A stretch of DNA of 64,000 nucleotides from Korobacter sp963758505 (GTDB taxonomy: Bacteria; Acidobacteriota; Terriglobia; Terriglobales; Acidobacteriaceae). The notes under the pieces were generated by a model. That model made no database searches, was not told the origin of the DNA, and worked only from the letters and a program-made list of their open reading frames with translations. Each line of letters opens with the position of its first letter. Position 1 is the stretch's first letter. A program made the translations under genes and the position numbers. The stretch lies in the NCBI GenBank assembly GCA_963758505.1, contig CAVWVJ010000001.1, positions 1,736,001-1,800,000 of the forward strand, in the 5' to 3' direction. Positions 33,770-42,396 of this stretch are shown here, one piece after another.

Positions 33770-34168
33770 TTATTTCTTCGGGCGGGGGTAGCGGGCGACT
33801 ACGGTGGTGCCGAGGCCGCCGCGCGGACGGAAGACGCCGCGTACTTCGGCCCAGACGGGCCTGGTGGCTTTCACCACGTCTTCGAGCACGCGGTTGACGA
33901 TGTTCTCCTGAAAAATCCCGAGATTGCGATAAGCGAACAAGTATTCCTTGAGCGATTTCAGTTCGAGGCAGGTTTTGTTCGGCATGTAGCGGATCCAGAG
34001 AGTTCCGAAATCCGGGAGGCCGGTCTTGGGACAGACGGAGGTGAATTCGGGAATGTCGATTTCAATCTCGTAGTTGGGAAATTGATTGGGCCAGACCTCG
34101 ATCTCGGGGAAGCTGGCGTGCAAGCCCGCGGCAGCGTGTTCCGCGGTGTAAGCGGGTTGTTTCGGCAT
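33770..34168 (-). CDS. queF: NADPH-dependent 7-cyano-7-deazaguanine reductase
   Basis: 132 residues, the short monomodular QueF form. It reduces preQ0 to preQ1 in queuosine biosynthesis. Motifs: EFTSVCPKTGLPDFGTLWIR with the nucleophilic Cys near residue 46 and the Asp near 53, then CLELKSLKEYLFAYRNLGIF (the QueF substrate and NADPH region) and FRPRGGLGTTVVARY. No preQ1 riboswitch is obvious in the 139-base gap upstream. It lies between two unrelated minus-strand genes; the gap downstream holds REP copy A. Confidence 0.95.
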   Translation of the reverse strand: MPKQPAYTAEHAAAGLHASFPEIEVWPNQFPNYEIEIDIPEFTSVCPKTGLPDFGTLWIRYMPNKTCLELKSLKEYLFAYRNLGIFQENIVNRVLEDVVKATRPVWAEVRGVFRPRGGLGTTVVARYPRPKK

Positions 34169-34307
34169 GGGGATATTCTAAATGGAGGTGTAGCGCCCTG
34201 CGGGGTCATGGATCTGCCGCCGCATCACCCCGCGCTTACGCGCTGGGCTATTAACCAGCGCCGCTGCCCGGCTGGATTTGATTTGCGCCTTCGCAGTATT
34301 GATCGGA

Positions 34308-35213
34308 TCAGGCCGCGAGTTGGGCGGAGTCGGAGGGTACGGGTTTGACCTCGGTCGGTGGAGGCTGTTTGAGAGGCAGTTTGCCGTCACCGCGTTCCTG
34401 GATGATCTCCGAGTTGATTTCGCCGCCGACGAGCACGGCGAAGGCGGTCCAGTACATCCAGACAAGCAAGGCGATGGCCGCGCCGAGTACGCCGTAAGTC
34501 TTATTGAAGTGGGCGAATTTTCCGAAGTAGACGCCGAGACCAAACGACAGGAGAAGCCAGCCGGCGAGAGCGATTACCGCACCGGGCAACGTCTGCACAA
34601 AACGCTGCCGTACGTTGGGGGCAAGGAAGTAGATCAATTCAACGGAGATCACGACGAAGATACCGGCAATGATCCAGCGCGCATATTTCCAAACGAAGAG
34701 GAAGGCGGGGCCGAGACCGATTTTATCGGCGAAGAGCCCGAAGAAGTGGGGACCCAGAGTCATGCACAGGAAGGAAACGACGAGCATGCCGCCCACGAGC
34801 ACGGTAAGACCAATGGCCAGCAGACGAACCTTCCACCAGGGGCGGGTCTCCGGCACGTTGTAGGCAACGTTGAGGGCTTCGACGATTCCAGCAAAGCCGC
34901 TGGAGGAAGACCACAGGGTTCCGAGTAAGCCAAGACTGAGGAGACCGCCGCTGTGGGGACGAATGACATCGGCAACCACCTTATTCACGAGCCCCATGCC
35001 TTGCGCGGGCACCACGCGGGCGAGGACGGACAGGATGTCCTGGAAGAGGTTAGGAAGAGGCAACAGAGAAACCACGGCGGCCAGTGCAATCAGCGCCGGG
35101 AAGAGCGACATGACGAAGTAGTAGGAGAGCGAGGCGGCAAAGGAGAGGGTATGGTTATTAACAATATCCGTCACCGCGCGTTTTGTGACGTTCCAGCAAC
35201 TCTTCGCAGTCAT
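34308..35213 (-). CDS. YihY/BrkB-family inner-membrane protein
   Basis: 301 residues from ATG 35213, which has GGAG 5 to 8 bases upstream; an upstream ATG at 35357 is rejected. Pattern of the family: AVTDIVNNHTLSFAASLSYY, LFPALIALAAVVSLLPLP, and the conserved TLWSSSSGFAGIVEALNVAY, PGAVIALAGWLLLSFGLGVY, NKTYGVLGAAIALLVWMYW. Six membrane helices. Once misnamed ribonuclease BN; members are thought to be transporters or lipid-related proteins, with no settled substrate. The tail is charged and Pro-rich. Divergent from the efflux-adaptor operon. Confidence 0.88.
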   Translation of the reverse strand: MTAKSCWNVTKRAVTDIVNNHTLSFAASLSYYFVMSLFPALIALAAVVSLLPLPNLFQDILSVLARVVPAQGMGLVNKVVADVIRPHSGGLLSLGLLGTLWSSSSGFAGIVEALNVAYNVPETRPWWKVRLLAIGLTVLVGGMLVVSFLCMTLGPHFFGLFADKIGLGPAFLFVWKYARWIIAGIFVVISVELIYFLAPNVRQRFVQTLPGAVIALAGWLLLSFGLGVYFGKFAHFNKTYGVLGAAIALLVWMYWTAFAVLVGGEINSEIIQERGDGKLPLKQPPPTEVKPVPSDSAQLAA

Positions 35214-35363
35214 CACGTGCTCCGCAGGGGGAGAGCATACACCCATCGAGGGATTGGCTTGCTGTTGCAGGTGAGATGACGGTGCAAGGATTAAGGCTGG
35301 TCGGAAAGCAAAGTACTTGCTGAAAATAAGCGACCAACGACCCAAAATCGCGTCCAATGAGAA

Positions 35364-36716
35364 ATGGCTTCGACACCCAAAGCGGCACGTGTGGAACCCG
35401 CGACGTCACCGGAGCGGCGGGAACCTTACGTTATACTTAAAAATTCCAGACGCATGGCCGCTCAACACGACAGTAGCCTGAATGGCAATGGCAACGGCAG
35501 CCGACGCAGCCTGCTTATACCGTTTGTTCTGCTGCTCGTGGTAATTGCCGGGGCGACGATGCTGGTGATGCGTAAAGGGACGGCAGCCATCCGAGCCGAC
35601 CACGTGGAACGCGGTTCCCTGACGGCGACTATTTCAACCAATGGAAAAGTAGAGCCGGTAGTCGATTTCCAGGCGCATGCACCGATCTCCACCACGATCA
35701 AGCAGATCTACGTGAAGGCCGGCGATCCCGTCAAGAAGGGTCAGCTTCTGCTGACGCTGGACGATGCGGGAATTCGTGCCCAGGCGGCGCGGGCGCTGGC
35801 GCAACTCAGGGGCGCCGAGGCAGAGCAGGCAGCATTGCAGGCCGGCGGTAACCGCGAAGAAGTACTGAACCGGCAATCGCAACTGGTGAAAGCCCAGGCG
35901 GACCGCAACGCAGCCGCCCGCAACCTCGAAGCTCTCAAGAAACTGGTGCAAAGCGGAGCGGCTTCTCCGGCCGAGGTACAAGCGGCGGAAAACCAGGTGA
36001 AAGTTGCGGATGCGGCGGTAGCCGCTCTCCAGCAGAACGGAACGGCCCGCTACTCTCCGCAGGACCTCTCACGCGCGGAAGCGACCCAGGCGGAAGCGAA
36101 GGCGACTTACGATGCCGCGCAGGTCACGCTGGGTGAGACAAATGTGCGTTCCACGGTGGATGGCACTGTCTACGCGCTGCCGGTGCGCGAGGGCTCGTTT
36201 GTCAACCCAGGAGACTTGCTGGTTGGGGTGGCGCAGTTGAAGACGATGCAGGTAAAGGCCTTCATCGACGAGCCGGATATCGGCCGCCTGTCGCAGGACC
36301 AAAAGGTATTAGTGACGTGGGATGCGCTGCCGGATCGCACCTGGACCGGCAAGGTGTCGCGCGTGCCGACCACGATCGTGACGCGGGGAACGCGCATGGT
36401 GGGCGAGATCCTCGTCGAGGTGCCGAACGAGGACCTGAAGCTGCTGCCGAACACGAACGTTTCGGTTTCCATCATCACGGCGGAACGCAAGGATGTGCTC
36501 ACTGTACCGCGTGAGGCGGTTCGCTTGGATGGCGCGCAGAAATATGTATTCGTCGTGTCCGGACATGAACTGGAGCGGAAGAACGTAGAAACCGGTATCT
36601 CGAACCTGACGCGGGTGGAAGTTTCCGGCATCCCGTCGACGGCCCTGGTGGCTTTGAATTCGCTGAACATGCAGCCGCTGCGCGAGGGCATGAAAGTTAA
36701 AGTAGAAGGTCAATGA
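35364..36716 (+). CDS. Efflux periplasmic adaptor (MacA/HlyD family)
   Basis: 450 residues; ATG 35454 is a plausible shorter start directly before the membrane segment. A single N-terminal membrane helix (RRSLLIPFVLLLVVIAGATM), a biotinyl-lipoyl-like domain in two halves (APISTTIKQIYVKAGDPVKK; STVDGTVYALPVREGSFVNP), an alpha-hairpin coiled coil (about 120-215), and beta-barrel and membrane-proximal domains (VLVTWDALPDRTWTGKVSRV; VLTVPREAVRLDGAQKYVFV). It would bridge an inner-membrane pump to a TolC-type channel; no pump gene is seen in the operon, but a TolC-like gene follows. Confidence 0.87.
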   Translation: MASTPKAARVEPATSPERREPYVILKNSRRMAAQHDSSLNGNGNGSRRSLLIPFVLLLVVIAGATMLVMRKGTAAIRADHVERGSLTATISTNGKVEPVVDFQAHAPISTTIKQIYVKAGDPVKKGQLLLTLDDAGIRAQAARALAQLRGAEAEQAALQAGGNREEVLNRQSQLVKAQADRNAAARNLEALKKLVQSGAASPAEVQAAENQVKVADAAVAALQQNGTARYSPQDLSRAEATQAEAKATYDAAQVTLGETNVRSTVDGTVYALPVREGSFVNPGDLLVGVAQLKTMQVKAFIDEPDIGRLSQDQKVLVTWDALPDRTWTGKVSRVPTTIVTRGTRMVGEILVEVPNEDLKLLPNTNVSVSIITAERKDVLTVPREAVRLDGAQKYVFVVSGHELERKNVETGISNLTRVEVSGIPSTALVALNSLNMQPLREGMKVKVEGQ

Positions 36717-37684
36717 TTCGTCGTATCCTGCTTTCCGCCCTGCTCGTTTTAGTTACAGCGGCCCTATCGGCTCCGGTTCTCGCAGCAGAGGCGGACGTGC
36801 AATTGATCCGTTCCGGACGGATCGATGAGGCGATCACGCAACTCCAGGAACGGGTGAAGAACAATCCGACGGACGCAGAGTCTTTGAATCTCCTGGCGCG
36901 CGCGTATTACTCGATCGAAGCATGGGATGACGCGATTGCGACGAACCAGCGGGCGCTGAAGTTGCAGCCGAACAGCAGCGATTTTCATAGCTGGATGGGG
37001 CGCGCTTACGGAGAAAAAGCGGACACCGTCGGAGTACTCGGCGCCGCCAACCTCGCGCGCAAGACCAAGTCGGAGTTCGAAAAGGCCGTGCAACTGAACC
37101 CCGTTGCCAGCCAAGCGCGACTCGACCTATCGGAGTACTACATCGAGGCGCCCGCGATCATGGGCGGGGGGATCGACAAGGCAAAAGCGCAAGCAGATGC
37201 AACGGCCCGTTTCGATGTAGCCGCATCGCACCTCATCCGGGCGCGGATCGCGCAACATGGCAAAGACATGGACGACGCGGAGACCGAATTCAAGGCAGCC
37301 ATCGCTACCGCGAAGAATCCGGCAAACTATTGGATCAACCTGGCATCGTTTTACCAATCACGCGGGCGGTTGGCGGAAATGGAAAAGGCGATCACCTCGG
37401 CTGTCGCTGTCCCAGGACGCGGCGCGAACGTTCTCTACGATGCAGCGGGAATTCTGTATCGCGCCGGGAGAAACTATCCGGGAGCCGTGAGCTATCTGCA
37501 GGAATACCTGGGACAGGGGCATTTCGAAGAAGATGCTCCTGCATTCCGTGCCCATTATCTTCTTGGAGAACTGCTGGAGAAGATGCAGCGGCGCGGCGAC
37601 GCGATTGCCCAGTATCGCGCGGCGCTGGGCATGGCAAGCGACTTCAAGAAGGCGCAGGCGGCGCTGGACAAGCTGCAAGGCTAG
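36713..37684 (+). CDS. Periplasmic TPR protein
   Basis: 323 residues; the start overlaps the adaptor stop (ATGA). Signal peptide (ILLSALLVLVTAALSAPVLA). TPR-type helix pairs follow: IRSGRIDEAITQLQERVKNN, AESLNLLARAYYSIEAWDDA, DFHSWMGRAYGEKAD and later units near ANYWINLASFYQSRGRLAEM and AHYLLGELLEKMQRRGDAIA. A Gly-rich insert (IMGGGIDKAKAQADATARFD) sits mid-protein. A scaffold role in the envelope, perhaps for the efflux complex between whose genes it lies, is inferred. Confidence 0.82.
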   Translation: MIRRILLSALLVLVTAALSAPVLAAEADVQLIRSGRIDEAITQLQERVKNNPTDAESLNLLARAYYSIEAWDDAIATNQRALKLQPNSSDFHSWMGRAYGEKADTVGVLGAANLARKTKSEFEKAVQLNPVASQARLDLSEYYIEAPAIMGGGIDKAKAQADATARFDVAASHLIRARIAQHGKDMDDAETEFKAAIATAKNPANYWINLASFYQSRGRLAEMEKAITSAVAVPGRGANVLYDAAGILYRAGRNYPGAVSYLQEYLGQGHFEEDAPAFRAHYLLGELLEKMQRRGDAIAQYRAALGMASDFKKAQAALDKLQG

Positions 37685-37787
37685 ACGCTTCGCAACACTT
37701 CACGGTTTCCCCTTCGGGCCAAAGCCCGGACGGATGCGTAACCGAGAGCTTCCGGCCATTTATACTGCCGTATTGACGAAGCGAAGC

Positions 37788-39107
37788 ATGGGATCACTCT
37801 TCAAGACGGTGCGGCGGCAGCTTCTACGGGGATTGCCGGGCGCAATGCTGTGTGTGTGCATGGCTTCCCCTCTCCTGGCAGAAACGATTCCGTTCAATAA
37901 GGCGATTGACGCGGCGCTGAAACACAGCGGGGCGATGGCGGTGGCAGCGGCCGAGGAGGCGCATGCCCGGGCGAGCCTGGCGCAAGCGCGCGATGCATAT
38001 ATCCCCCAGGCAATTCTCGGATCGGGATTGGGCGCATCTTTTGGATTTCCATTGACGCTCGAGGGCTCGGCTCCGTCGATCCTGAATTTCAACACGCAGT
38101 CGTTGCTGCTGAACTTTCCGCAGCGCGAGTACATTCGCGCTGCCCGCTTCCAGTGGCAAGCGGCATCCACGCAGACGCTCGACAAGCGCGACCAGGTGAT
38201 TCTCGACACGGCCCTCACCTACTTCCAACTGGACCGGGCGCTTGCGAAGCTGAAGATCCTGAAACAGGAAGAGGATGCCGCGAAGCGCGCGGAGTTCATC
38301 ACCACACAACGCGTGGACCAGGGGATCGACAGCCAACTGGAGCTGAAGAAATCGCAACTTAACTCGGCGCGGGTGCGAATGAAGATGGCGGAGATCGAAG
38401 GCAATATCGATGTGCTGCGCGATCATCTTTCGAAGCTGACGGGCTTCCCCGCCGGAACGATCGATACCGACCCGGAATCGCTGCCTAAAATTCCCGACGT
38501 GCGGCAGGAGTCTGATCTTGCGTCGCAAGCGGTGGAGAACAGCATGGTGGTGAAGGCCGCGGACCAGAAGGCGCAATCGGCGGAATTCAAGGCACGCGCG
38601 GAGCACAAGCAATGGATGCCGGCGGTGGATTTTGCGGCGCAATACGCGATGCTTGCGCGTTACAACAATTACGACCAGTACTACAAGACGTTTCAGCGTA
38701 ACAATGCCAGTATCGGCGTGGATATACGCTTTCCGTTCTTCAGCGCAAGCCAGCGTGCCATCACCGAGGCCGCGGATGCAGACGCCGTCCGTGCCAAGAA
38801 AGAAGCGGAACTGGCGCGCAACCAGGTGACCGAAGACACGCTGAAACTGCAACGCAGCCTGGCGCAGTTGCAAGCCGCGGCGGATGTCGCGAAGCTGGAA
38901 TATGAAGTTGCGGACACCGGCGCTACGGCGACGCAAGACCGGCTCTCGACCGGCAATGCGACCTCTCGCGACGTGGAGAACGCGCGGCTGGACTCTTCGG
39001 ACCGTTACGCCGCGTATCTCGACGCGCAGCTTGAGGTGGAAAAGGCCGAGCTGCAACTGATGCGGCAGACGGGCGAAATCTACGACTGGTCCACGGCAAA
39101 GAAATAG
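37788..39107 (+). CDS. TolC-family outer-membrane efflux protein
   Basis: 439 residues from ATG 37788; ATG 37734 is an alternative. Signal peptide (LPGAMLCVCMASPLLAETIP). Two repeats of the TolC type with long helices: FNKAIDAALKHSGAMAVAAA and the matching second half; characteristic AQARDAYIPQAILGSGL, DTALTYFQLDRALAKLKIL, AAQYAMLARYN and the beta-strand SIGVDIRFPFFSAS. Forms a trimeric outer-membrane channel. Together with the adaptor and TPR genes it makes an export operon lacking its pump. Confidence 0.87.
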   Translation: MGSLFKTVRRQLLRGLPGAMLCVCMASPLLAETIPFNKAIDAALKHSGAMAVAAAEEAHARASLAQARDAYIPQAILGSGLGASFGFPLTLEGSAPSILNFNTQSLLLNFPQREYIRAARFQWQAASTQTLDKRDQVILDTALTYFQLDRALAKLKILKQEEDAAKRAEFITTQRVDQGIDSQLELKKSQLNSARVRMKMAEIEGNIDVLRDHLSKLTGFPAGTIDTDPESLPKIPDVRQESDLASQAVENSMVVKAADQKAQSAEFKARAEHKQWMPAVDFAAQYAMLARYNNYDQYYKTFQRNNASIGVDIRFPFFSASQRAITEAADADAVRAKKEAELARNQVTEDTLKLQRSLAQLQAAADVAKLEYEVADTGATATQDRLSTGNATSRDVENARLDSSDRYAAYLDAQLEVEKAELQLMRQTGEIYDWSTAKK

Positions 39108-39206
39108 GAGCTGAGGAAGATTGCGTTGCACGTGGCTGCCTGCATGGCGGCCAGTTTTGTTTTAGAATCCGTGCTCTACAAATTTTCTCGGAGCTTGGCC
39201 CTTCCC

Positions 39207-40489
39207 ATGAAACGTCTGTTTGGTCTTCCTGCTTCTCCTCTGCTCCTTTGCGATTGCGCAAACACCTTCTTCCACCGTGGTCGTGAAGGCGGGACGCCTG
39301 CTTGACGTAAAGACCGGGCAATACCACAACAACGTCAGCATCGTGATCGAGAACGGCGTAATTAAGAGTGTTGGCGCAAGCGTGCAGGTTCCGTCAGGGG
39401 CAAAGGTCATTGATCTGTCGAACGCAACCGTTTTGCCTGGCCTGACGGATGCGCACACGCACCTCACCTTCGATGTTGGGGATGTGGGGCTGAAGGGCTT
39501 AACTGTTTCGCCCGAGCGCGAAGCGTTGATTGGCGCAGCCAATGCGCGCATCACGCTTTTGGCGGGCTTCACCACGGTGCGCAATGTGGGCGCAAGTGCC
39601 TTCACCGATGTCGCGTTGCGCGATGCGATCAACGACGGACACGTTCCGGGGCCGCGCATGCTGGTGAGCGGGCCGCCGCTGAGTATCACCGGCGGGCACG
39701 CGGATAACAATCTTCTGCCCTGGGAATATCACTCGTACGCCGACGGGGTGGCGGATGGCGTGGAAGGCGTGCAGAAAAAAGTGCGCGACGACATCAAGTA
39801 CGGCGCCGATGTGATCAAGTTCATGGCGACAGGCGGCGTGATGTCGAAGGGCGACAATCCACAGGCATCGCAGTACACGCTCGACGAGATGAAGATGATC
39901 GTGAGCGAGGCGCATCGCCTGGGGCGTAAAGTGGCCGCGCATGCACATGGCGTGCAGGGCATCCTGTGGGCAACCGAAGCCGGCGTGGATTCGATCGAGC
40001 ATGGGACCTACATCAACGACGAGGCGATCGCGCTGATGAAGCAGCACGGGACCTACCTCGTACCGACTCTGTATCTCACGGAGTGGCTGCCGCAAAACGC
40101 GGATCGGATCGGCATTCCGCCCTATGTGAAGGCGAAGATGGACGTTGTGCTTCCCTTACTGCGGCAGAACATTCAGCACGCATTTGCCAGCGGCGTGAAG
40201 GTTGCGTTCGGGACGGATGCGGCGGTTTATCCACACGGGCTTCAATGCGCATGAGTTTGAGACCTACGTGCATCTTGGGATGACGCCGTTGCAGGCGATC
40301 CAGACCTCGACGGTGGGTGCCCCGGACCTGTTGGGGTGGTCCGACAAGATCGGCGCGATCGAAGCGGGCAAGTACGGTGACCTGATTGCGGTGAGCGGCG
40401 ATCCGCTGAAGGACATCACGGAATTGCAGCGGGTGAAGTTCGTGATGAAGGGCGGCGAGGTTTACAAAGACGAACTCCACGGGCAGTAG
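39207..40489 (+). pseudogene. Amidohydrolase (imidazolonepropionase/prolidase-like), two +1 frameshifts
   Basis: Removing two extra bases gives 426 residues. Shift 1 at 39219-39221 (CTG-T-TTGGTC) lies in the signal peptide: ATG 39207 (GGAG upstream) reads MKRL then LVFLLLLCSFAIAQTPSST. Shift 2 near 40243 (CACGGG-C-TTCAAT) joins KVAFGTDAAVYPHG to FNAHEFETYVHLGMTPLQAI. Between them is an amidohydrolase: LPGLTDAHTHLTFD (HxH metal motif), ADVIKFMATGGVMSKGDNPQ (Lys ligand), KVAAHAHGVQGI, GVDSIEHGTYIN, and FGTDAAV (Asp). An extracytoplasmic peptidase or lactone/urea-ring hydrolase; the substrate is open. A terminator follows. Confidence 0.82.
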
Positions 40490-40498
40490 ATCCGGCGG

Positions 40499-40524
40499 CC
40501 CCACCCGAGAAGGTGGGGCTTTTT
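40499..40524 (+). terminator. Rho-independent terminator after the amidohydrolase gene
   Basis: CCCCACC at 40499-40505 pairs with GGTGGGG at 40512-40518, then C and TTTTT at 40520-40524. It begins 10 bases past the amidohydrolase stop, which supports 40489 as the true end of that gene. Confidence 0.9.
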
Positions 40525-40585
40525 GCTGCGCGAAATTCAGGGTCTCTGCAAGCCCCGCTGACATCTTTGTTGTGAGGTGATGGAG

Positions 40586-40981
40586 ATGACTTCTTTTCCC
40601 GGCAACGGCATGGTTCACCTGGACAGCAAGTATTCCGCGCAGGAGACGGTAGAGCGGATCGAGTCGGCCATTCGCAGCAAAGGGCTGATGATCTTCGGGC
40701 GCTTCGATCACAGCGGCGAGGCCGCCAAGGCCGGGATGAAGATGCCGTTCGCGCAGGTGATCGTCTTCGGCAGTCCGAAGGCAGGGACGCCCTTGATGAT
40801 TGCCGCGCCGACCCTCGCGCTCGATCTGCCGCTGAAGGCGCTGGTGTGGGAGGACGGGAGTGGAAAGGTGCGGGTGAGCTACAACGCGCCGGAGTATCTG
40901 CGGGAGCGGCATGGGGTTCCGCAGGAGTTGATCGGCAACATCGCGGGAGCGGGGATGCTGTTGCAGAAGGCGTTGGAGTAG
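40586..40981 (+). CDS. DUF302-family protein
   Basis: 131 residues from ATG 40586 (GAGG 8 bases upstream); ATG 40580 and GTG 40577 are close alternatives. The domain matches DUF302 by pattern: SAQETVERIESAIRSKGLMI, FGRFDHSGEAAKAGMKMPFA, QVIVFGSPKAGTPLMIAAPT, ALDLPLKALVWEDGSGKVRV, and SYNAPEYLRERHGVP. The KxxxQxxxFGxPxxGTPLM core is well kept. Function is unknown; some members respond to metals or oxidative stress. No signal peptide; probably cytoplasmic. Confidence 0.9.
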   Translation: MTSFPGNGMVHLDSKYSAQETVERIESAIRSKGLMIFGRFDHSGEAAKAGMKMPFAQVIVFGSPKAGTPLMIAAPTLALDLPLKALVWEDGSGKVRVSYNAPEYLRERHGVPQELIGNIAGAGMLLQKALE

Positions 40982-40994
40982 GCCGTCCGAAAGG

Positions 40995-41045
40995 CGACAG
41001 CGGGTCCCTACGTCGCTTCGCTCCTCTGGATGACAAGGGAGAGAA
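40995..41045. repeat. Diverged inverted copy of the 23668 repeat
   Basis: The reverse complement reads CTTGTCATCCAGAGGAGCG then AAGCGACGTAGGGACC, matching the core of the tandem repeat at 23668-23835 with a few changes. It lies in the gap between the DUF302 gene and the convergent aminotransferase gene. Confidence 0.65.
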
Positions 41046-41125
41046 TTGAAGAAGCCAGCGACATTATGAGCTGACCGCGATGCCCCGCCCTCCACCACGT
41101 ACGCGATGAGAACGGGGCGCCCGTT

Positions 41126-42337
41126 TTACGTCTGCTCCAGCACCTGCTTGATTCGGTCGACGGCCCAGTCGATTTCTTCGCGGGTGATCACCAGTGGCGG
41201 CGCGATGCGGATGACGTGCTCGTGCGTTTCCTTGCATAAGAGGCCGAGTTGCTTCAGGGCTTCGCAGTAAGGACGCGCTGCTACCGTCAGCTCGATGCCG
41301 ATCCAGAGGCCGCGGCCGCGGGCTTCCTTCAGTTTGTCGCTCCTGAGCGTCTTAAGTTTGGCGAGGAAATAGGCGCCGAGTTCTTCGGAGCGCTCCACCA
41401 TCTTTTCGTCGACGAGAGCCTTGAGCGCGGCGCGCGCGATGGCGCAGGCCAGCGGATTGCCGCCGAAGGTGCTGCCGTGATCGCCGGGCTTGAAGACGCC
41501 GAGCACTTCCTTGGAGGCCAGCACGGCGGAGACGGGATAAAAACCTCCGGAGAGGGCCTTGCCCACGATGACGACGTCCGGCTTGATTCCCTCGTGCTGG
41601 TAAGCGAAGAGTTTTCCGGTGCGGCCGAGGCCGGACTGGATCTCATCGCAAATCATGAGCACGCGATGGTCGCGGCAGATCTGCGCGGCTTCTTTCAGGA
41701 AGCCGTCGGGCGGGATCACGATGCCGGCTTCGCCCTGGATCGGCTCAACCAGGAAGGCGCAGGTGTTCGGCGTGATGGCGTGCTTGAGTTCCCTGGCATC
41801 GCCAAAGGGGATGACTTTGAAGCCGGGAGTGAATGGGCCAAAGCCATCGCGATATTGTTCGTCGGTGGAGAAGCTGATGACGGTGACGGTGCGGCCATGG
41901 AAATTGTTGGCGCAGACAATGATCTCGGCCTTGCCTTCGGGAATGCCCTTGATCTTGTATCCCCATTTGCGGGCGGCTTTGATAGCGGTCTCGACAGCTT
42001 CCGCCCCGGAGTTCATGGGGAGCGCTTTGTCCATGCCGCTCAGGGCGTTCAGTTCCTGGTAGAGCAGCGGAAGCTGGTCGTTGCGAAAGGCGCGCGAGGT
42101 GAGGGTGACCTTTTTCGATTGTTCAAGTAACGCTTGAAGTATTTTTGGATGGCAGTGGCCCTGGTTGACGGCGGAGTAGGAGGCCAGGCAATCGAGATAA
42201 CGGTTGCCTTCGACGTCGTAAACCCATACGCCCTCGGCGCGCTCGATGACGACATCGAGGGGATGATAGTTGTGAGCTCCGTATTGTTCTTCGAGCTCGA
42301 TGTAATCCTTGGTTAGCATGCGATCGATCACGTGCAT
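41126..42337 (-). CDS. rocD: Ornithine aminotransferase
   Basis: 403 residues, class III PLP aminotransferase. Motifs: YLDCLASYSAVNQGHCHPKI, NSGAEAVETAIKAARKWGYK, the PLP-phosphate and Asp region EPIQGEAGIVIPPDGFL and MICDEIQSGLGRTGKLFA, and the Schiff-base Lys in VIVGKALSGGFYPVSAVLAS. It interconverts ornithine and glutamate semialdehyde, linking arginine breakdown to proline and glutamate. It is the last gene of the carbamoyl-phosphate cluster, 59 bases after the aspartate carbamoyltransferase gene with a palindrome between. Confidence 0.93.
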   Translation of the reverse strand: MHVIDRMLTKDYIELEEQYGAHNYHPLDVVIERAEGVWVYDVEGNRYLDCLASYSAVNQGHCHPKILQALLEQSKKVTLTSRAFRNDQLPLLYQELNALSGMDKALPMNSGAEAVETAIKAARKWGYKIKGIPEGKAEIIVCANNFHGRTVTVISFSTDEQYRDGFGPFTPGFKVIPFGDARELKHAITPNTCAFLVEPIQGEAGIVIPPDGFLKEAAQICRDHRVLMICDEIQSGLGRTGKLFAYQHEGIKPDVVIVGKALSGGFYPVSAVLASKEVLGVFKPGDHGSTFGGNPLACAIARAALKALVDEKMVERSEELGAYFLAKLKTLRSDKLKEARGRGLWIGIELTVAARPYCEALKQLGLLCKETHEHVIRIAPPLVITREEIDWAVDRIKQVLEQT

Positions 42338-42359
42338 GATTGTAAGTCTCCGGTGGTGC

Positions 42360-42380
42360 GGCGGGGCCTAAAGCCCCGCC
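42360..42380. repeat. Palindrome between pyrB-like and rocD genes
   Basis: GGCGGGGC at 42360-42367 pairs with GCCCCGCC at 42373-42380 over a 5-base loop. No T-run on the minus strand, so a REP-like or RNA-stabilising hairpin, not a clear terminator. Confidence 0.45.
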
Positions 42381-42396
42381 CTTTCAAAAGCAAACC

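Noticed and set aside
34169..34307. preQ1 riboswitch before queF
   Set aside because: No preQ1-type hairpin with A-rich tail near the ribosome site; the gap instead has GC-rich repeat-like sequence.
35250..35275. Second sigma-54-like promoter (TTGGCTTGCTGTTGCA)
   Set aside because: The step between GG and GC is one base too short, which normally abolishes sigma-54 recognition.
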